A stretch of 64,000 bases of DNA from Providencia sp. (lineage in GTDB: Bacteria > Pseudomonadota > Gammaproteobacteria > Enterobacterales > Enterobacteriaceae), in assembly GCF_003533305.1 (NCBI RefSeq), contig NZ_DOEH01000007.1, positions 5,122-69,121 of the forward strand, in the 5' to 3' direction. The notes beneath the pieces are model-generated. The model made no database searches and had not been told where the DNA came from. It saw only the letters and a list, made by a program, of their open reading frames with translations. How positions within the stretch are numbered: the first letter of the stretch is position 1; each line of letters starts with the position of its first letter. The translations under genes were made by a program, and so were the position numbers. Below are positions 10,400 through 20,490 of the stretch, piece by piece.

Positions 10400-10858
10400 T
10401 TATAGCTTAATTCCCATTGTACGAGTTATCTCGGTTAGGCCTTCTCTTTCATAAAATTTAATTGCTTGATGATTTTGTGAAAAAACAGAAAGCTCCAAAT
10501 GACTTAATTTATTTTCTTTTGCCCAACCTTTCATTTCATTAAGTAATTGATGGCCTATTTTTTCACCCCGAGAATCAGGCGCAACCACGAAATCAAAAAC
10601 ATAAGCAAAATCTCTGGGAACCATACAATTATAAGCGGGAGCTGACTGCTTCTGAGCAATACAGAACCCTTTAATTTTATTTTCGATAGCAGCAACTAAA
10701 AAATGAAACTTAGGATTTTCGATGGCATCGTGAATAAACTCAGATGATTGTTCAACCGGTTTCATCCTCTCAGGATCAAGCGCTGCCATTTCAAAAAATA
10801 GCAGTTGGTATAAAACAAAAATCTCATCAAGGTCATTTTTTGCTGCTTTTCTTATCAT
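10400..10858 (-). CDS. GNAT-family N-acetyltransferase
   Basis: The 152-residue protein has the GNAT fold pattern: an N-terminal block MIRKAAKNDLDEIFVLY, strand FDFVVAPDSRGEKIGHQLL with the acetyl-CoA loop (R-G-E-K-I-G, residues about 96-101), and motif B HLELSVFSQNHQAIKFYEREGL near the C-terminus. It should transfer an acetyl group to a small molecule or protein amine; the acceptor cannot be told. GAGG precedes the ATG. It ends far from ybiT and lies 52 bp downstream of the LOG gene, so it may share that transcript. Confidence 0.85.
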   Translation of the reverse strand: MIRKAAKNDLDEIFVLYQLLFFEMAALDPERMKPVEQSSEFIHDAIENPKFHFLVAAIENKIKGFCIAQKQSAPAYNCMVPRDFAYVFDFVVAPDSRGEKIGHQLLNEMKGWAKENKLSHLELSVFSQNHQAIKFYEREGLTEITRTMGIKL

Positions 10859-10910
10859 CCTAACCTCACAACTAACGTCATCAACGGCTTTATTATTAAC
10901 GAATTTGTTA

Positions 10911-11486
10911 TCAATCGTAAGTTTTCACGGGTGGCGCAATATAAGTTTCAAATTTATCTAATATTGCCGTTGGCGTAGTTTCTACAATCGCCATATGACG
11001 ATATTTTTCATGTAAAAAACCTTCATCCGCCATTTTGTTGGTCATATCAATCAACGGTTGCCAGTAATTATTAATATTAAATAATGCACAAGGCTTTGTA
11101 TGTAAACCAATTTGGCTCCAAGTAAACACTTCACTGTACTCTTCAAGAGTACCGTATCCACCTGGTAAAGCGACAAAAGCATCTGCCAGCTCAATCATTT
11201 TACTTTTGCGCTGATGCATAGTTTCAACTTTATATAATTCAGTCAGATTTTTATGCGATATTTCTCGCTCTTCAAGTAACGATGGGATAACACCAATAGC
11301 TTTACCGCCAAGAGATAATATTGTGTCCGCAATTGTGCCCATAATTCCAACACTCGCACCACCATAAACTAAAGTAATATCACGCTTAACCATTTCTTTT
11401 GCAAATTCAATTGCTTGTTGCTGATAAATCTCATTTGAGCCCATACTAGAACCACAATATACTGCTACACTTTTAATTTTTCTCAT
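10911..11486 (-). CDS. LOG-family nucleotide 5'-monophosphate phosphoribohydrolase (TIGR00730-like)
   Basis: The 191-residue protein has VAVYCGSSMGSNE at the N-terminus, GGASVGIMG near residue 45, the arginine in HQRKSKM, and the hallmark PGGYGTLEEYSE near residue 110. These mark LOG proteins, which cleave N6-modified or ordinary nucleoside monophosphates to base and ribose 5-phosphate. This is the short form, distinct from the long PpnN. The substrate in this host is unknown; it may act in nucleotide turnover or damage control. Confidence 0.85.
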   Translation of the reverse strand: MRKIKSVAVYCGSSMGSNEIYQQQAIEFAKEMVKRDITLVYGGASVGIMGTIADTILSLGGKAIGVIPSLLEEREISHKNLTELYKVETMHQRKSKMIELADAFVALPGGYGTLEEYSEVFTWSQIGLHTKPCALFNINNYWQPLIDMTNKMADEGFLHEKYRHMAIVETTPTAILDKFETYIAPPVKTYD

Positions 11487-11900
11487 TACTTACTTATACC
11501 TTAATTTTCTGTCATTTTTTAAACGATAACTATTTTTAAGCCATAACTATAGGGTACCTGAAGAAAAGCTCAACATACAAACCACATAATTAATAGCGCC
11601 CCGATTCTGGTTACAGCCAATACCTGCTAAACCGCCATATTTCAGCAGTCTATATCATTGAGCTTTCATCTTGATAAACCATATTAACTAAACCTATTCT
11701 ATGACATAATTCTGATAAATATTTTCACATCGAGTGAATATCACTTTAGATGTCATCATATTGTTCTATTTTCTATTGCGAAATATTATTTTTTAGAACT
11801 GTTTGCTTACACAAAACGTTCATTTATAAAACAACCAATTGCTTTAAATTAAGTAAGTTTTCGCCTGATTAATAACGTATTTTCTGAGGTTTAATTATTC
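11487..11900. other. Intergenic region between the LOG gene and rhtA
   Basis: This 414-bp divergent gap is AT-rich and must hold promoters for both genes. I see no RNA gene, repeat or strong operator in it. The rhtA start is preceded at some distance by GAGG. Confidence 0.6.
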
Positions 11901-12788
11901 ATGTCTGCCGATATTAAAAAGAGTGTTTTGCCACTATTACCTATAGGGTTGCTATTATTAGCAATGGCTTCTATTCAAAGTGGCGCATCTTTGGCTAAAA
12001 CATTATTTCCCGTTATCGGCGCTCCTGGTGTAACAGGCTTACGTCTATTACTTGCAACAATCATTTTATGCGCTATTTTCAAGCCTTGGCGATTAAATTT
12101 TAGAAAGAATTCGATAATCCCCCTACTAACTTATGGTATTTCACTCGGCACAATGAACTACCTATTTTATCTCGCTCTTGAACGAATTCCTTTAGGTATT
12201 GCCGTGGCATTAGAATTCACGGGTCCGTTGGCTGTTGCCATGTTTTCCTCACGCCGACCAATTGATTTTCTCTGGATAGGACTCGTTATCGCTGGTCTAC
12301 TCTTTTTGTTACCCATTGGCGATAACATTAACTCATTAGATCCCGTTGGGGTGCTGTATGCTCTAGGTGCTGGTGTCTGTTGGGGAATTTATATTATCTT
12401 TGGTAAACGTGCTGGCGCCGGATATGGTGCAGCAACGGTGGCTATTGGATCCTTTATTTCAGCACTAATTTTCTTTCCTATAGGCTTAATGCAAACGGGA
12501 GTCGAGGTGATGTTTGATCCCGCTATTTTGCCTCTGGCATTAGCCGTCGCCATACTGTCTACCGCATTTCCTTATACCTTAGAAATGATTGCATTAACCC
12601 GTCTTCCCGCTCGTACTTTTGGGACATTAATGAGCCTTGAACCCTGTATGGGCGCATTCTTAGGTATTATCTTCCTACAAGAACATCTAACTAGCACACA
12701 ATGGCTTGCACTACTCTGCATCGTTTGCGCTTCAATAGGATCGACATCAACCGCAACGCCTAAACCTAAAATAGAGAAAGTGGCCTAG
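11901..12788 (+). CDS. rhtA: Threonine/homoserine exporter RhtA
   Basis: This is a 295-residue inner-membrane exporter with two EamA repeats and about ten membrane segments. Blocks MASIQSGASLAKTLFP, VALEFTGPLAVA, FSSRRPIDF and ALTRLPARTFGTLMSLEP match E. coli RhtA closely, which has the same length. It exports threonine, homoserine and other amino acids. It lies next to dps, as in E. coli, and is closed by a strong terminator. Confidence 0.95.
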   Translation: MSADIKKSVLPLLPIGLLLLAMASIQSGASLAKTLFPVIGAPGVTGLRLLLATIILCAIFKPWRLNFRKNSIIPLLTYGISLGTMNYLFYLALERIPLGIAVALEFTGPLAVAMFSSRRPIDFLWIGLVIAGLLFLLPIGDNINSLDPVGVLYALGAGVCWGIYIIFGKRAGAGYGAATVAIGSFISALIFFPIGLMQTGVEVMFDPAILPLALAVAILSTAFPYTLEMIALTRLPARTFGTLMSLEPCMGAFLGIIFLQEHLTSTQWLALLCIVCASIGSTSTATPKPKIEKVA

Positions 12789-12826
12789 CAAATAAGTTGA
12801 ATAATAAAGTATTTTAACATGCTAAT

Positions 12827-12871
12827 AAGGCTAATAAATTCATACATTAATATTTATTAGCCTTTTTTTTT
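12827..12871 (+). terminator. Terminator after rhtA
   Basis: A 13-bp perfect stem (AAGGCTAATAAAT/ATTTATTAGCCTT) with a 12-nt loop is followed by nine T residues, 39 bp after the rhtA stop. Confidence 0.9.
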
Positions 12872-13101
12872 GTAAAAATTTCTTCATAAATTTGAAATAT
12901 TAGTTAATTTCCTTTACCTTAATATAACAGTTACATGCGCTTAAAATTAAAATAGCCCTTAATGAAAAAAATCGGTGACACTATATTGGATTTACCTATT
13001 AGATCAATTGATTATTACTCTATGACAAATTACAATTTATGTTTTATATTTATTAACAGATAAAGTTACTAAATAAATTAATATTAAAAAGAGGATGAAT
13101 C

Positions 13102-13605
13102 ATGAGTACAGCTAAATTATTTAAAACATCTTCAAAAGAACTGTTATATACCCGTAATGATTTAGAAGATAGTGTAAAATTAGAAACCATTGATATACTT
13201 AATATCATGGTCATCCATTTTACTGATCTATCTTTAATGACTAAACAAGCACATTGGAATATGCGTGGACGTAATTTTATTGCCGTGCATGAAATGCTCG
13301 ATGGCTTTAGAACCACAATTGTTGAACATCTAGATGAATTCGCAGAGCGTGCAGTTCAGCTTGGTGGTGTGGCTATCGGTACAACCCAAGAAGTAAATAG
13401 ATTAACATCTTTAGAAGCTTATCCAACCAATATTCACACGGTGCAAGATCACTTAAAAGCATTAGCTGATCGCTATGCTGTTGTCGCAAATGATCTCCGT
13501 AAAGCGATAAATGAAGTTGAAGACGAAGATACTGCTGATATGTTTACCGCAGCATCACGTGATCTAGACAAGTTCCTCTGGTTCATTGAAGCTAATATTG
13601 AATAA
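13102..13605 (+). CDS. dps: Dps DNA-binding ferritin-like protein
   Basis: Dps forms a dodecamer that stores iron using H2O2 and compacts DNA in starved or oxidatively stressed cells. The 167 residues equal the E. coli length. Ferroxidase ligands are visible in KQAHWNMRG and [12 protein letters not shown], and in [10 protein letters not shown]; the C-terminal block [19 protein letters not shown] is typical. The lysine-bearing N-terminal tail ([12 protein letters not shown]) is shorter in Lys than in E. coli. GAGGA precedes the ATG. The 230-bp upstream gap is AT-rich; I could not identify a certain OxyR or IHF site. Confidence 0.97.
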   Translation: MSTAKLFKTSSKELLYTRNDLEDSVKLETIDILNIMVIHFTDLSLMTKQAHWNMRGRNFIAVHEMLDGFRTTIVEHLDEFAERAVQLGGVAIGTTQEVNRLTSLEAYPTNIHTVQDHLKALADRYAVVANDLRKAINEVEDEDTADMFTAASRDLDKFLWFIEANIE

Positions 13606-13677
13606 AACTGTATTTTAAATTAAGCAGTCCCAAGTACAAGAGCAATGTCGTTAAACAGAGTCAATTTAAATTGACCA

Positions 13678-13706
13678 AGAGGCCACTAAATGTGGCCTCT
13701 CTTTTT
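13678..13706 (+). terminator. Terminator after dps
   Basis: A 9-bp perfect stem (AGAGGCCAC/GTGGCCTCT) with a 5-nt loop is followed by CTTTTT. A short palindrome GTCAATTTAAATTGAC lies just before it. Confidence 0.9.
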
Positions 13707-13816
13707 AGGTATTAATTATGTGGCACTAATTAAACTACCTAAAAAACGCACAAAATCCACATCAAATAATAAATAGCACGTTATTCATTATTAAAAAACA
13801 TATTAGCTGTTTCTCT

Positions 13817-14146
13817 TTAGTCCACAATAAACAATTTAGCGCCCATTGGCGTTGAGGAGCGATGTGCTTCAGCGTTATCCGCTACTTGGTAACTAATCCC
13901 AGGCGTTAAAATAAACGTTCGACCATCATCAAGCTCAGAATGTAATTCACCTTCTAAACACAACAAAATATGCCCTTTTAAACACCAATGATCCGCAATA
14001 TATCCCGCAGAGTATTCAACCATCCTTACACGGATGTCACCATATTTTGCAGTGCGCCATAATGCATAACCCTGTTCACCTTGATGAGTTTCTGGCTCAA
14101 TTTCGGCCCAATTAGTTAGGCCAAATGGAATATTATTCATTTGCAT
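13817..14146 (-). CDS. DHCW-motif cupin-fold protein
   Basis: The 109-residue protein is a small cupin-type barrel. It shows FGLTNWAEIEPETH, RMVEYSAGYIADHWC, KGHILLCLEGELHSEL and ends MGAKLFIVD, the pattern annotated as the 'DHCW motif cupin fold' family (here read DHWC). Function is unknown; a His and Asp in the barrel could bind metal. It starts 3 bp after the dinG stop, so it is probably the second gene of a dinG operon. MNNIPFG two codons later is an alternative start. Confidence 0.78.
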   Translation of the reverse strand: MQMNNIPFGLTNWAEIEPETHQGEQGYALWRTAKYGDIRVRMVEYSAGYIADHWCLKGHILLCLEGELHSELDDGRTFILTPGISYQVADNAEAHRSSTPMGAKLFIVD

Positions 14147-14149
14147 CAG

Positions 14150-16261
14150 CTATTTCTCGCTATCAGGCATTTCAGGTCGCTCTATTGGGAAAATAGGCAA
14201 CGCATTTAATAAACGCTTCCCATAATTTTTAGTGATCAAACGTTTATCATAGATAATTATTTCACCGTAACATTCATGGCTCCGAATAAGCCGCCCTGAT
14301 TGTTGGATCAAGTTAAATGACGCACTGGGTAAACTTTGAACCTCAAAAGGATAGCGTTTCAATGATTTTAGCCAGTCTCCCTCAGTGATAATGACAGGAT
14401 TTGTGACAGGTGGAAATGCAATTTTATGGATGTGTACCTGAGTCAGATATTCGCCTTTTAAATCTAATCCTTCAGCGAAAGATTGTAACCCCATTAGCGC
14501 ACTTTTTTGCCCTTGATCAATTCTTTCGCAATGTGTTTCAACTAAACGATAACGAGGTTGATCCCCTTGAACAAGTAGCTGTAATCGTAAATCTTTTACA
14601 TGCTCTAAAAATCCATCCATCGCTCTTTGGCTACTAAATAAAACTAATACACCACGATGGGTTTCTTTAATGAATTCACTACGAAAGAAAGTCGCCATTT
14701 CAGCTAAATGGTTTGCTTCATTATCCATAGTGGGTTCATATTTCATTTGTGGAATGATCAATTTTCCTTGCTCTGTATGATTAAATGGCGAGGAAAGGGT
14801 CACAAAGCGGTCATCGTTTTTTTCAGACAAACCACTTAGCTCCATAAATCTTGAATAACTATTGAGTGATCTAAGCGTTGCAGAAGTAATCACAATATGA
14901 GGGATATTACGCCATAGTAAGTGCTGAAGCTGCTCACTGACTCTAATACCCGCACAATGCATAAAAAAGCGGGATTGATTTTTTTCATAGCGGCGACTTA
15001 GCCATTTAGAAACCGGCGCACCTGAGCTTTGATCAAGGGCAGCTAACCGCCATAACTTAGCCATATTTTCAAAATAACCCATTGCTCTGCTAGTTGTCAG
15101 TATAGAACGATGCAAACGCACGATATCTTGTTTGGCGGTTTGCTCTGTTAAATCACTGAGTATTGCTTCTGCAAGCCCTTTAAAACCATCTGTTAACTTA
15201 AAGAGTTCCTGACAACTTAATTGCATAGATTCAGGCAATACACCTAAAGGAAATAAATATTCTGTATCTTTTGATGTTTCAGGTAATAACGCATTTGCTA
15301 ACACGGAAAAATCACGAAATGTTTCTCGTAGTTTTTCTGCATGCTTTTGTAATTTCTCTGGGTTTGCTAACTTTGGAGGTTTTGCTGGACGAAACTGGGC
15401 AACATACTGCGTAACATGTTGAATAAAGCTATCAATTTGTGCAGTTAATTGAACTAAAGTAATTTCACCTTCAACTTCAAGGGCATCTCTCGCAACATCA
15501 GGAACATGATGACCTTCATCCAGTACAAGTAATAATTTTTTAGGATCGGGCAATACGGACTCAGTTTCCATTGCCGCCATGACGAGTGCGTGATTTGCAA
15601 CGACAACGTCCGCATCATCAATTTCACGTCGAGCAATAAAAAATGGACAACGTTGATAAAACTGACAATTTCGCCCCAAACAATTCATTTTATCTGTACT
15701 AACTTTACGCCATAAGCTATGGCTAAAAGCGCGTTTATGGTGATCTCTTAACCCATCCCAAGCAAAACTATGAAAATCATTACGTAATTGCTGGCAAATC
15801 GCACGTTCTTCACTATTGGCGATTTCGGTTTTATCCTCAACCAACAACATTAAATCAATTTGATCCCCTTCTGCGGCACAAATTGCTTCTAGATTTCGCG
15901 GGCAAACATAACGTGCACGGCCGAATGCGCCAGTAAATTTAAGATCTGGAATAATTTTGCTTAGTAGTGGCAAGTCTTTACTAAAAATTTGGTCTTGCAG
16001 CGCGACATTGGCAGTACTCACAACCAGGGTTTTACCTTCTTCACGCGCTACCGCAATCCCCGGAATTAGGTAAGACAGTGTTTTACCAACCCCAGTAGGA
16101 GCCTCTATCACTAAATGGCGCCCATCAGCATCAGCTAAGTTTTTAGCCACCTCAGCAATCATTTGACGTTGAGGCTCACGGGAAACAAACCCGTCAATTT
16201 GTAGTGATAAGCCTTTATACCACTCCGTTATTTGTTCTTTTATTTTATTAGACAGGGACAT
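14150..16261 (-). CDS. dinG: ATP-dependent 5'-3' DNA helicase DinG
   Basis: DinG is an SOS-linked XPD-like helicase that resolves R-loops and other structures. The 703-residue protein (E. coli 716) has Walker A EAPTGVGKT near residue 55, four iron-sulfur cysteines (one in ARYVCPRNL and three in CLGRNCQFYQRC), the DEGH box in LVLDEGHHVPDVARDA, and C-terminal motifs SFAEGLDLKGEYL and QQSGRLIRS. The ribosome site is weak. A near-consensus LexA half-palindrome lies about 100 bp upstream. Confidence 0.96.
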   Translation of the reverse strand: MSLSNKIKEQITEWYKGLSLQIDGFVSREPQRQMIAEVAKNLADADGRHLVIEAPTGVGKTLSYLIPGIAVAREEGKTLVVSTANVALQDQIFSKDLPLLSKIIPDLKFTGAFGRARYVCPRNLEAICAAEGDQIDLMLLVEDKTEIANSEERAICQQLRNDFHSFAWDGLRDHHKRAFSHSLWRKVSTDKMNCLGRNCQFYQRCPFFIARREIDDADVVVANHALVMAAMETESVLPDPKKLLLVLDEGHHVPDVARDALEVEGEITLVQLTAQIDSFIQHVTQYVAQFRPAKPPKLANPEKLQKHAEKLRETFRDFSVLANALLPETSKDTEYLFPLGVLPESMQLSCQELFKLTDGFKGLAEAILSDLTEQTAKQDIVRLHRSILTTSRAMGYFENMAKLWRLAALDQSSGAPVSKWLSRRYEKNQSRFFMHCAGIRVSEQLQHLLWRNIPHIVITSATLRSLNSYSRFMELSGLSEKNDDRFVTLSSPFNHTEQGKLIIPQMKYEPTMDNEANHLAEMATFFRSEFIKETHRGVLVLFSSQRAMDGFLEHVKDLRLQLLVQGDQPRYRLVETHCERIDQGQKSALMGLQSFAEGLDLKGEYLTQVHIHKIAFPPVTNPVIITEGDWLKSLKRYPFEVQSLPSASFNLIQQSGRLIRSHECYGEIIIYDKRLITKNYGKRLLNALPIFPIERPEMPDSEK

Positions 16262-16358
16262 AAATTACGCGATAACCAAATTTGAAATGTACGATAACCT
16301 AGTAGATAAATAGCACAAAAGTAAAAAGATTACTTTTGCCAACCGCTTCGCAAAACTA

Positions 16359-16374
16359 CTGTATTAAAACCCAT
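16359..16374 (-). promoter_or_regulatory. Candidate degenerate LexA box upstream of dinG
   Basis: CTG-N10-CAT, one base away from the SOS consensus CTG-N10-CAG, with an A/T-rich centre, lies 98 bp before dinG. The E. coli dinG box is also imperfect. Support is modest. Confidence 0.35.
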
Positions 16375-16490
16375 TATACATTAAAATTGGGAAGCGATTT
16401 GCAAAAGCGTATAAAATGTCGCTTTTAACTTGTTTGCAACAACCATCCAGTTATACTTTGTGTTCTAAAATTTAACGCAGGCTATAAAAT

Positions 16491-16661
16491 ATGAAAAAAT
16501 TAGCAATCGCTATATGCGCCTTATTTGCTTTTGGTTCAGTAGGCGGCATTGTTTTAGCAGGTATGAATATTTATACTCGCTCAACAACACCTTTAGAACA
16601 GGGACAACCTCAGGCTCAATCCCTAATCCCTGCCCCTAACCAAATGCAGCAACCAAACTAA
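16491..16661 (+). CDS. Small 56-residue membrane-anchored or secreted protein of unknown function
   Basis: The frame starts MKKLAIAICALFAFGSVGGI, a signal-anchor of about 24 residues, and continues with a short polar tail rich in Gln and Pro ending NQMQQPN. No lipobox is clear and cleavage is uncertain. GCAGG precedes the ATG at an acceptable distance. It lies 32 bp before sseA on the same strand, so the two may be co-transcribed. I do not recognise the family. The short length, plausible signal sequence and clean ribosome site argue it is real. Confidence 0.6.
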   Translation: MKKLAIAICALFAFGSVGGIVLAGMNIYTRSTTPLEQGQPQAQSLIPAPNQMQQPN

Positions 16662-16693
16662 AATAATGTATTAGCTCAGGATGGAGATAGTTT

Positions 16694-17533
16694 ATGTACA
16701 ACGATTTTTTTGTTACACCGCAATGGTTAAACGCGCATCTGTTTGATGCAAATATTATTGTACTCGACGCATCATCTCCTCCACCAACAGCCCCCTATGA
16801 TTGTCGCCAACGTTATTTACAAGAACATATTCCTAATGCGCAATTTTTTCATCAAGATGAAATTGCCGATAAAACCTGCGATCTGCCCCATATGCTACCG
16901 AGTGCAGAAACCTTCAGCCAAGCAGTAGGTGCTATGGGTATTGATAATAATACTCAAGTTATTATTTATGCCCAAAATAATTTATTTTCATCCCCTCGTG
17001 CTTGGTGGACATTCACGACAATGGGCTGCAAAAACGTCAAAATATTGGCAGGTGGAATTGATGCTTGGAAAACAGCTGGATTTGAAACTCAAGCAGGTGA
17101 AGTCATTCCACCAGCAATCAAAGAATTTAAAGCAACTCGAAAAGAAACGAATGCTTTGAATCAAAAACAAGTATTAGATATCGTTAACGAAGGTAAAATT
17201 CAAATTATCGATGCTCGTGCAGCGCCGCGTTTTCTAGCACAAGCACCCGAACCACGTCCGGGTCTACGTATGGGACACATTCCGAGAAGTAAAAATGTTC
17301 CTTGGGATCTACTCGTTGAAAATGGAGAGTTCAAGTCCCCTGAACAACTAAAAGCCATTTTTACTCAGCAAGGCGTCGATATCCACGCTCCCTCAGTCAC
17401 TTCTTGTGGCTCAGGAATGACCGCTGCCGTTGTGCTAATGGCGTTAACCCTACTTGGCAACACAGATGTACGTTTATATGACGGTTCGTGGGCAGAGTGG
17501 GGACAGGATAATGGTTTGCCGATTGAACCTTAG
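16694..17533 (+). CDS. sseA: 3-mercaptopyruvate sulfurtransferase
   Basis: SseA moves sulfur from 3-mercaptopyruvate to an acceptor such as thioredoxin or cyanide. The 279-residue protein has two rhodanese domains. The C-terminal one has the active loop CGSGMTA near residue 237 (E. coli CGSGVTA), which separates it from thiosulfate sulfurtransferases; the N-terminal one is catalytically inactive. Blocks PRAWWTFTTMGCKNVKIL and GHIPRSKNVPWDLL are typical. GGAG lies before the ATG. In E. coli sseA is elsewhere on the chromosome, so this position is lineage-specific. Confidence 0.93.
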   Translation: MYNDFFVTPQWLNAHLFDANIIVLDASSPPPTAPYDCRQRYLQEHIPNAQFFHQDEIADKTCDLPHMLPSAETFSQAVGAMGIDNNTQVIIYAQNNLFSSPRAWWTFTTMGCKNVKILAGGIDAWKTAGFETQAGEVIPPAIKEFKATRKETNALNQKQVLDIVNEGKIQIIDARAAPRFLAQAPEPRPGLRMGHIPRSKNVPWDLLVENGEFKSPEQLKAIFTQQGVDIHAPSVTSCGSGMTAAVVLMALTLLGNTDVRLYDGSWAEWGQDNGLPIEP

Positions 17534-17548
17534 GTTTCAACTCGCAAA

Positions 17549-17585
17549 AATAAAGGCTGCTAATATTTAAATTGCAGCCTTTATT
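17549..17585. terminator. Bidirectional hairpin between sseA and the GlsB-type gene
   Basis: A 12-bp perfect stem (AATAAAGGCTGC/GCAGCCTTTATT) with a 13-nt loop sits between convergent genes. The flanking A and T runs are short. Confidence 0.7.
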
Positions 17586-17649
17586 AAATTCTTGAGATCT
17601 TGACTAAAATAGTCAGTATCTCGTTATTGTGACGTATATTTAAGCAAAA

Positions 17650-17898
17650 CTATTTGGCAAATATACCCGCCAAGAAGAGCACTGCAATTGCACCGATAAC
17701 GGCGACCACAAAGCTACCAAAATTGAAACCATCAACTTTACCTTTACCAAAGAAAGTACTGATATACCCCCCGACAACGGCGCCGACAATCCCTAAAACT
17801 GTGGTCATAATAAAACCCATCTGATACGTTCCAGGCATGAGCCATTTTGCTAGAACACCCGCAATCAGACCAAAAATAATCCAAGCAATAACGCCCAT
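17650..17898 (-). CDS. GlsB/YeaQ/YmgE-family membrane protein
   Basis: The 82-residue protein is almost entirely hydrophobic with three membrane segments and glycine-rich turns (GVIAWIIFGLIAGVLAKWL, TVLGIVGAVVGGYIS, GSFVVAVIGAIAVLFLAGI). This is the pattern of the 'transglycosylase-associated' family, often stress-induced. The name is historical and no enzyme activity is implied. A strong GGAGGCG ribosome site fixes the start. Confidence 0.88.
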   Translation of the reverse strand: MGVIAWIIFGLIAGVLAKWLMPGTYQMGFIMTTVLGIVGAVVGGYISTFFGKGKVDGFNFGSFVVAVIGAIAVLFLAGIFAK

Positions 17899-18032
17899 AT
17901 TACGCCTCCAAAAGACTAGGTTGTATTAAGTAATAATGTCTCAACAATAATAGTGATTAACTTAACTTAATGACTATCATACTTACTAAGTAAAGACCCA
18001 ATAAGTTATTTTCGCAAATAAAAATTCTTTTT

Positions 18033-18992
18033 TTAAGACTTTTTATCAATATTTACATCTACAATATGCGAAATAACATCAGAAATTTGCTGTGCATTTT
18101 TCAAAGATCGCACTTGTTGAAACAGTTCATCCGCAGATTGATATTCTTTACGTAAATAGCTCAACCATTGCTTAATACGAGCGGCATGATAGTGACCAGT
18201 ATCACCAAGTTTTTCCAGTTCAGTATATTTTAATAATATCTGATTAACCTGTTCCCAAGGCATTTGCCGATGGTTATTTTTAATCACTCGGCTTAGATTC
18301 GGTGTATTTAATGCACCCCGCCCAATCATAATGGCATCGCATCCCGTTATTTCAATACAGCGTTTAGCACTTTCATAGTCCCAAATTTCACCATTTGCGA
18401 TAACAGGTATTGATAACCGCTTACGAATGTCACCGATAGCTTGCCAATTAATACGCTCAGCCTTATAACCATCTTCTTTAGTGCGTCCATGAACGGTTAA
18501 TTCAGTGGCTCCCCCCTGCTCTGCTGCATCAGCAATTTCGTGGGTAAATTCACCGCTATCCCAACCTAGTCTAACTTTCACAGAAACAGGTAATGATTTA
18601 GGAACAGCATCACGCATGGCTTTAACAGCACGGTAAATGAGATCGGGTTGCTTCAACAGCGTAGCACCACCACCATGGCCATTTACCGTTTTTGATGGGC
18701 ATCCACAATTCAGATCGACGCCCCAAGAGCCTAATTCAACGGCTCTATCTGCATTTTCTGCTAACCATTCGGGGTGCTGCCCTAACAACTGCACCCTAAC
18801 TAAAGTTCCTGATGGCGTACGACTTTGATTACGTAATTCGGGGCACAAACGATAGAAGGTTTTGGCTGGAAGTAACGTATCTACTACACGAACAAATTCA
18901 GTAATGCAGAGGTCATAATCATTGACCTCTGTGAGCAATGAACGAACGAGTGAGTCTAAAACCCCTTCCATAGGGGCTAGTAGCACACGCAT
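18033..18992 (-). CDS. dusC: tRNA-dihydrouridine(16) synthase DusC
   Basis: DusC is an FMN enzyme that reduces U16 in tRNA. The 319-residue protein starts [17 protein letters not shown] and carries the catalytic cysteine in [17 protein letters not shown] near residue 98, [12 protein letters not shown], and FMN-binding blocks [12 protein letters not shown] and [10 protein letters not shown]. These match E. coli DusC rather than DusA or DusB. Its ATG overlaps the rhlE stop by 1 bp (TAATG), so translation is coupled to rhlE. Confidence 0.94.
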   Translation of the reverse strand: MRVLLAPMEGVLDSLVRSLLTEVNDYDLCITEFVRVVDTLLPAKTFYRLCPELRNQSRTPSGTLVRVQLLGQHPEWLAENADRAVELGSWGVDLNCGCPSKTVNGHGGGATLLKQPDLIYRAVKAMRDAVPKSLPVSVKVRLGWDSGEFTHEIADAAEQGGATELTVHGRTKEDGYKAERINWQAIGDIRKRLSIPVIANGEIWDYESAKRCIEITGCDAIMIGRGALNTPNLSRVIKNNHRQMPWEQVNQILLKYTELEKLGDTGHYHAARIKQWLSYLRKEYQSADELFQQVRSLKNAQQISDVISHIVDVNIDKKS

Positions 18993-20359
18993 TAACCTTC
19001 ACCACGTCCTTGTCTTACTTTGCTTTGTGCATTTTTCCAAGGTGAACCTGATGACTCAGATTTTCCTTTTGCAGCTGGCGCGCTAGAACGACGAGGTCTG
19101 TTACTACCTTTATCGCCTCTATCACTTCCACCTCTGTCACTGCGCTCACTAGGACGTCTATCAGATGAACGTCTGTCATTGCGCTGCGGTGATTTTTGAA
19201 TAGGTTCAGCTTTAATTGAAGGATCTGGCTCATAACCTTCAGTTGTCATTAGCGGAATTGATTTTTTCAATAGTTTTTCAATATCTTTGAGAAGTTTAAT
19301 TTCATCGACACAAACTAAAGAAACCGCCATGCCCGTTGCATCAGCACGACCAGTACGACCAATACGGTGAACATAATCTTCTGCCACATTTGGTAATTCA
19401 TAGTTCACAACATGAGGAAGTTGTTCAATATCAATACCACGCGCAGCAATATCAGTAGCAACTAAAACGCGAATATCACCTGATTTAAAATCAGCAAGTG
19501 CACGAGTACGCGCGCCCTGACTTTTATTACCATGGATAGCCGCAGCTTTAATACCATCTTTATTAAGATGTTCAGCAAGACGGTTAGCACCATGCTTAGT
19601 ACGCGTAAATACTAAAACTTGCTGCCAATTATCACGGCCGATCATGAATGATAAAAGATCTGCTTTACGTTTTTTATCAACAAGATGTACATATTGTGTC
19701 ACTTGTTCTGACGCTGAATTACGTGGCGCCACTTCAATGGTCACAGGGTTAGTTAGCAATTTATTAGCGAGCTGTTTAATGTCGTCAGAGAAAGTTGCTG
19801 AGAAAAGTAAATTTTGACGCTTTTTAGGGAGTTTACTAATAACACGACGGATATCGTGAATAAAACCCATATCTAACATGCGATCAGCTTCATCAAGCAC
19901 AAGAATTTCAACTTGAGATAGGTCAACTGCATTTTGATGCTCTAAATCGAGTAAGCGTCCAGGTGTTGCAATCAAAATCTCAACGCCACTGCGCAATTTC
20001 ATCATCTGTGGATTAATGCTTACCCCGCCAAAAATAACCATTGAGCGGATTTTCAAATGACGACTGTATTCTTTTACATTTTCAGCAACTTGAGCTGCCA
20101 ATTCCCTTGTAGGTGTCAGGATCAACGCCCGAACGGGTCTACGATTGTTCCCACGCGGGGTTTCAATGAGTTTTTGTAAAATAGGCAACGTAAAGCCTGC
20201 GGTTTTACCCGTACCTGTTTGAGCGCTTGCTAACAGGTCTTTACCTGCAAGTACTGCAGGAATAGCTTGTTGTTGAATAGGTGTAGGACTTTCATAGCCT
20301 AACTCATTAATGGCAAGCAAAATTTCCTCGTTTAAAGCGAGGTCTGAAAAATTAGTCAA
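18992..20359 (-). CDS. rhlE: DEAD-box ATP-dependent RNA helicase RhlE
   Basis: The 455-residue protein has the full DEAD-box set: Q motif ([11 protein letters not shown]), AQTGTGKT near 45, [24 protein letters not shown] and HRIGRTGR. The tail from about residue 390 is low-complexity and rich in Arg, Ser, Asp and Gly ([20 protein letters not shown]), an RNA-binding extension. RhlE acts in ribosome maturation and RNA turnover. As in E. coli it is divergent from cecR. The dusC overlap suggests one transcript. Confidence 0.95.
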   Translation of the reverse strand: MTNFSDLALNEEILLAINELGYESPTPIQQQAIPAVLAGKDLLASAQTGTGKTAGFTLPILQKLIETPRGNNRRPVRALILTPTRELAAQVAENVKEYSRHLKIRSMVIFGGVSINPQMMKLRSGVEILIATPGRLLDLEHQNAVDLSQVEILVLDEADRMLDMGFIHDIRRVISKLPKKRQNLLFSATFSDDIKQLANKLLTNPVTIEVAPRNSASEQVTQYVHLVDKKRKADLLSFMIGRDNWQQVLVFTRTKHGANRLAEHLNKDGIKAAAIHGNKSQGARTRALADFKSGDIRVLVATDIAARGIDIEQLPHVVNYELPNVAEDYVHRIGRTGRADATGMAVSLVCVDEIKLLKDIEKLLKKSIPLMTTEGYEPDPSIKAEPIQKSPQRNDRRSSDRRPSERSDRGGSDRGDKGSNRPRRSSAPAAKGKSESSGSPWKNAQSKVRQGRGEG

Positions 20360-20490
20360 ATTAAATTACTCCGGGCTTCACCGTATCAAATTATTGAGGC
20401 AGTTCTAAGGGGAAGTGAATCAGAAGAAGAAAAAAGCGCAAACTGCCGTGCGACATGTCTAAATTCTAACATTATTTGATGACGATAAAT

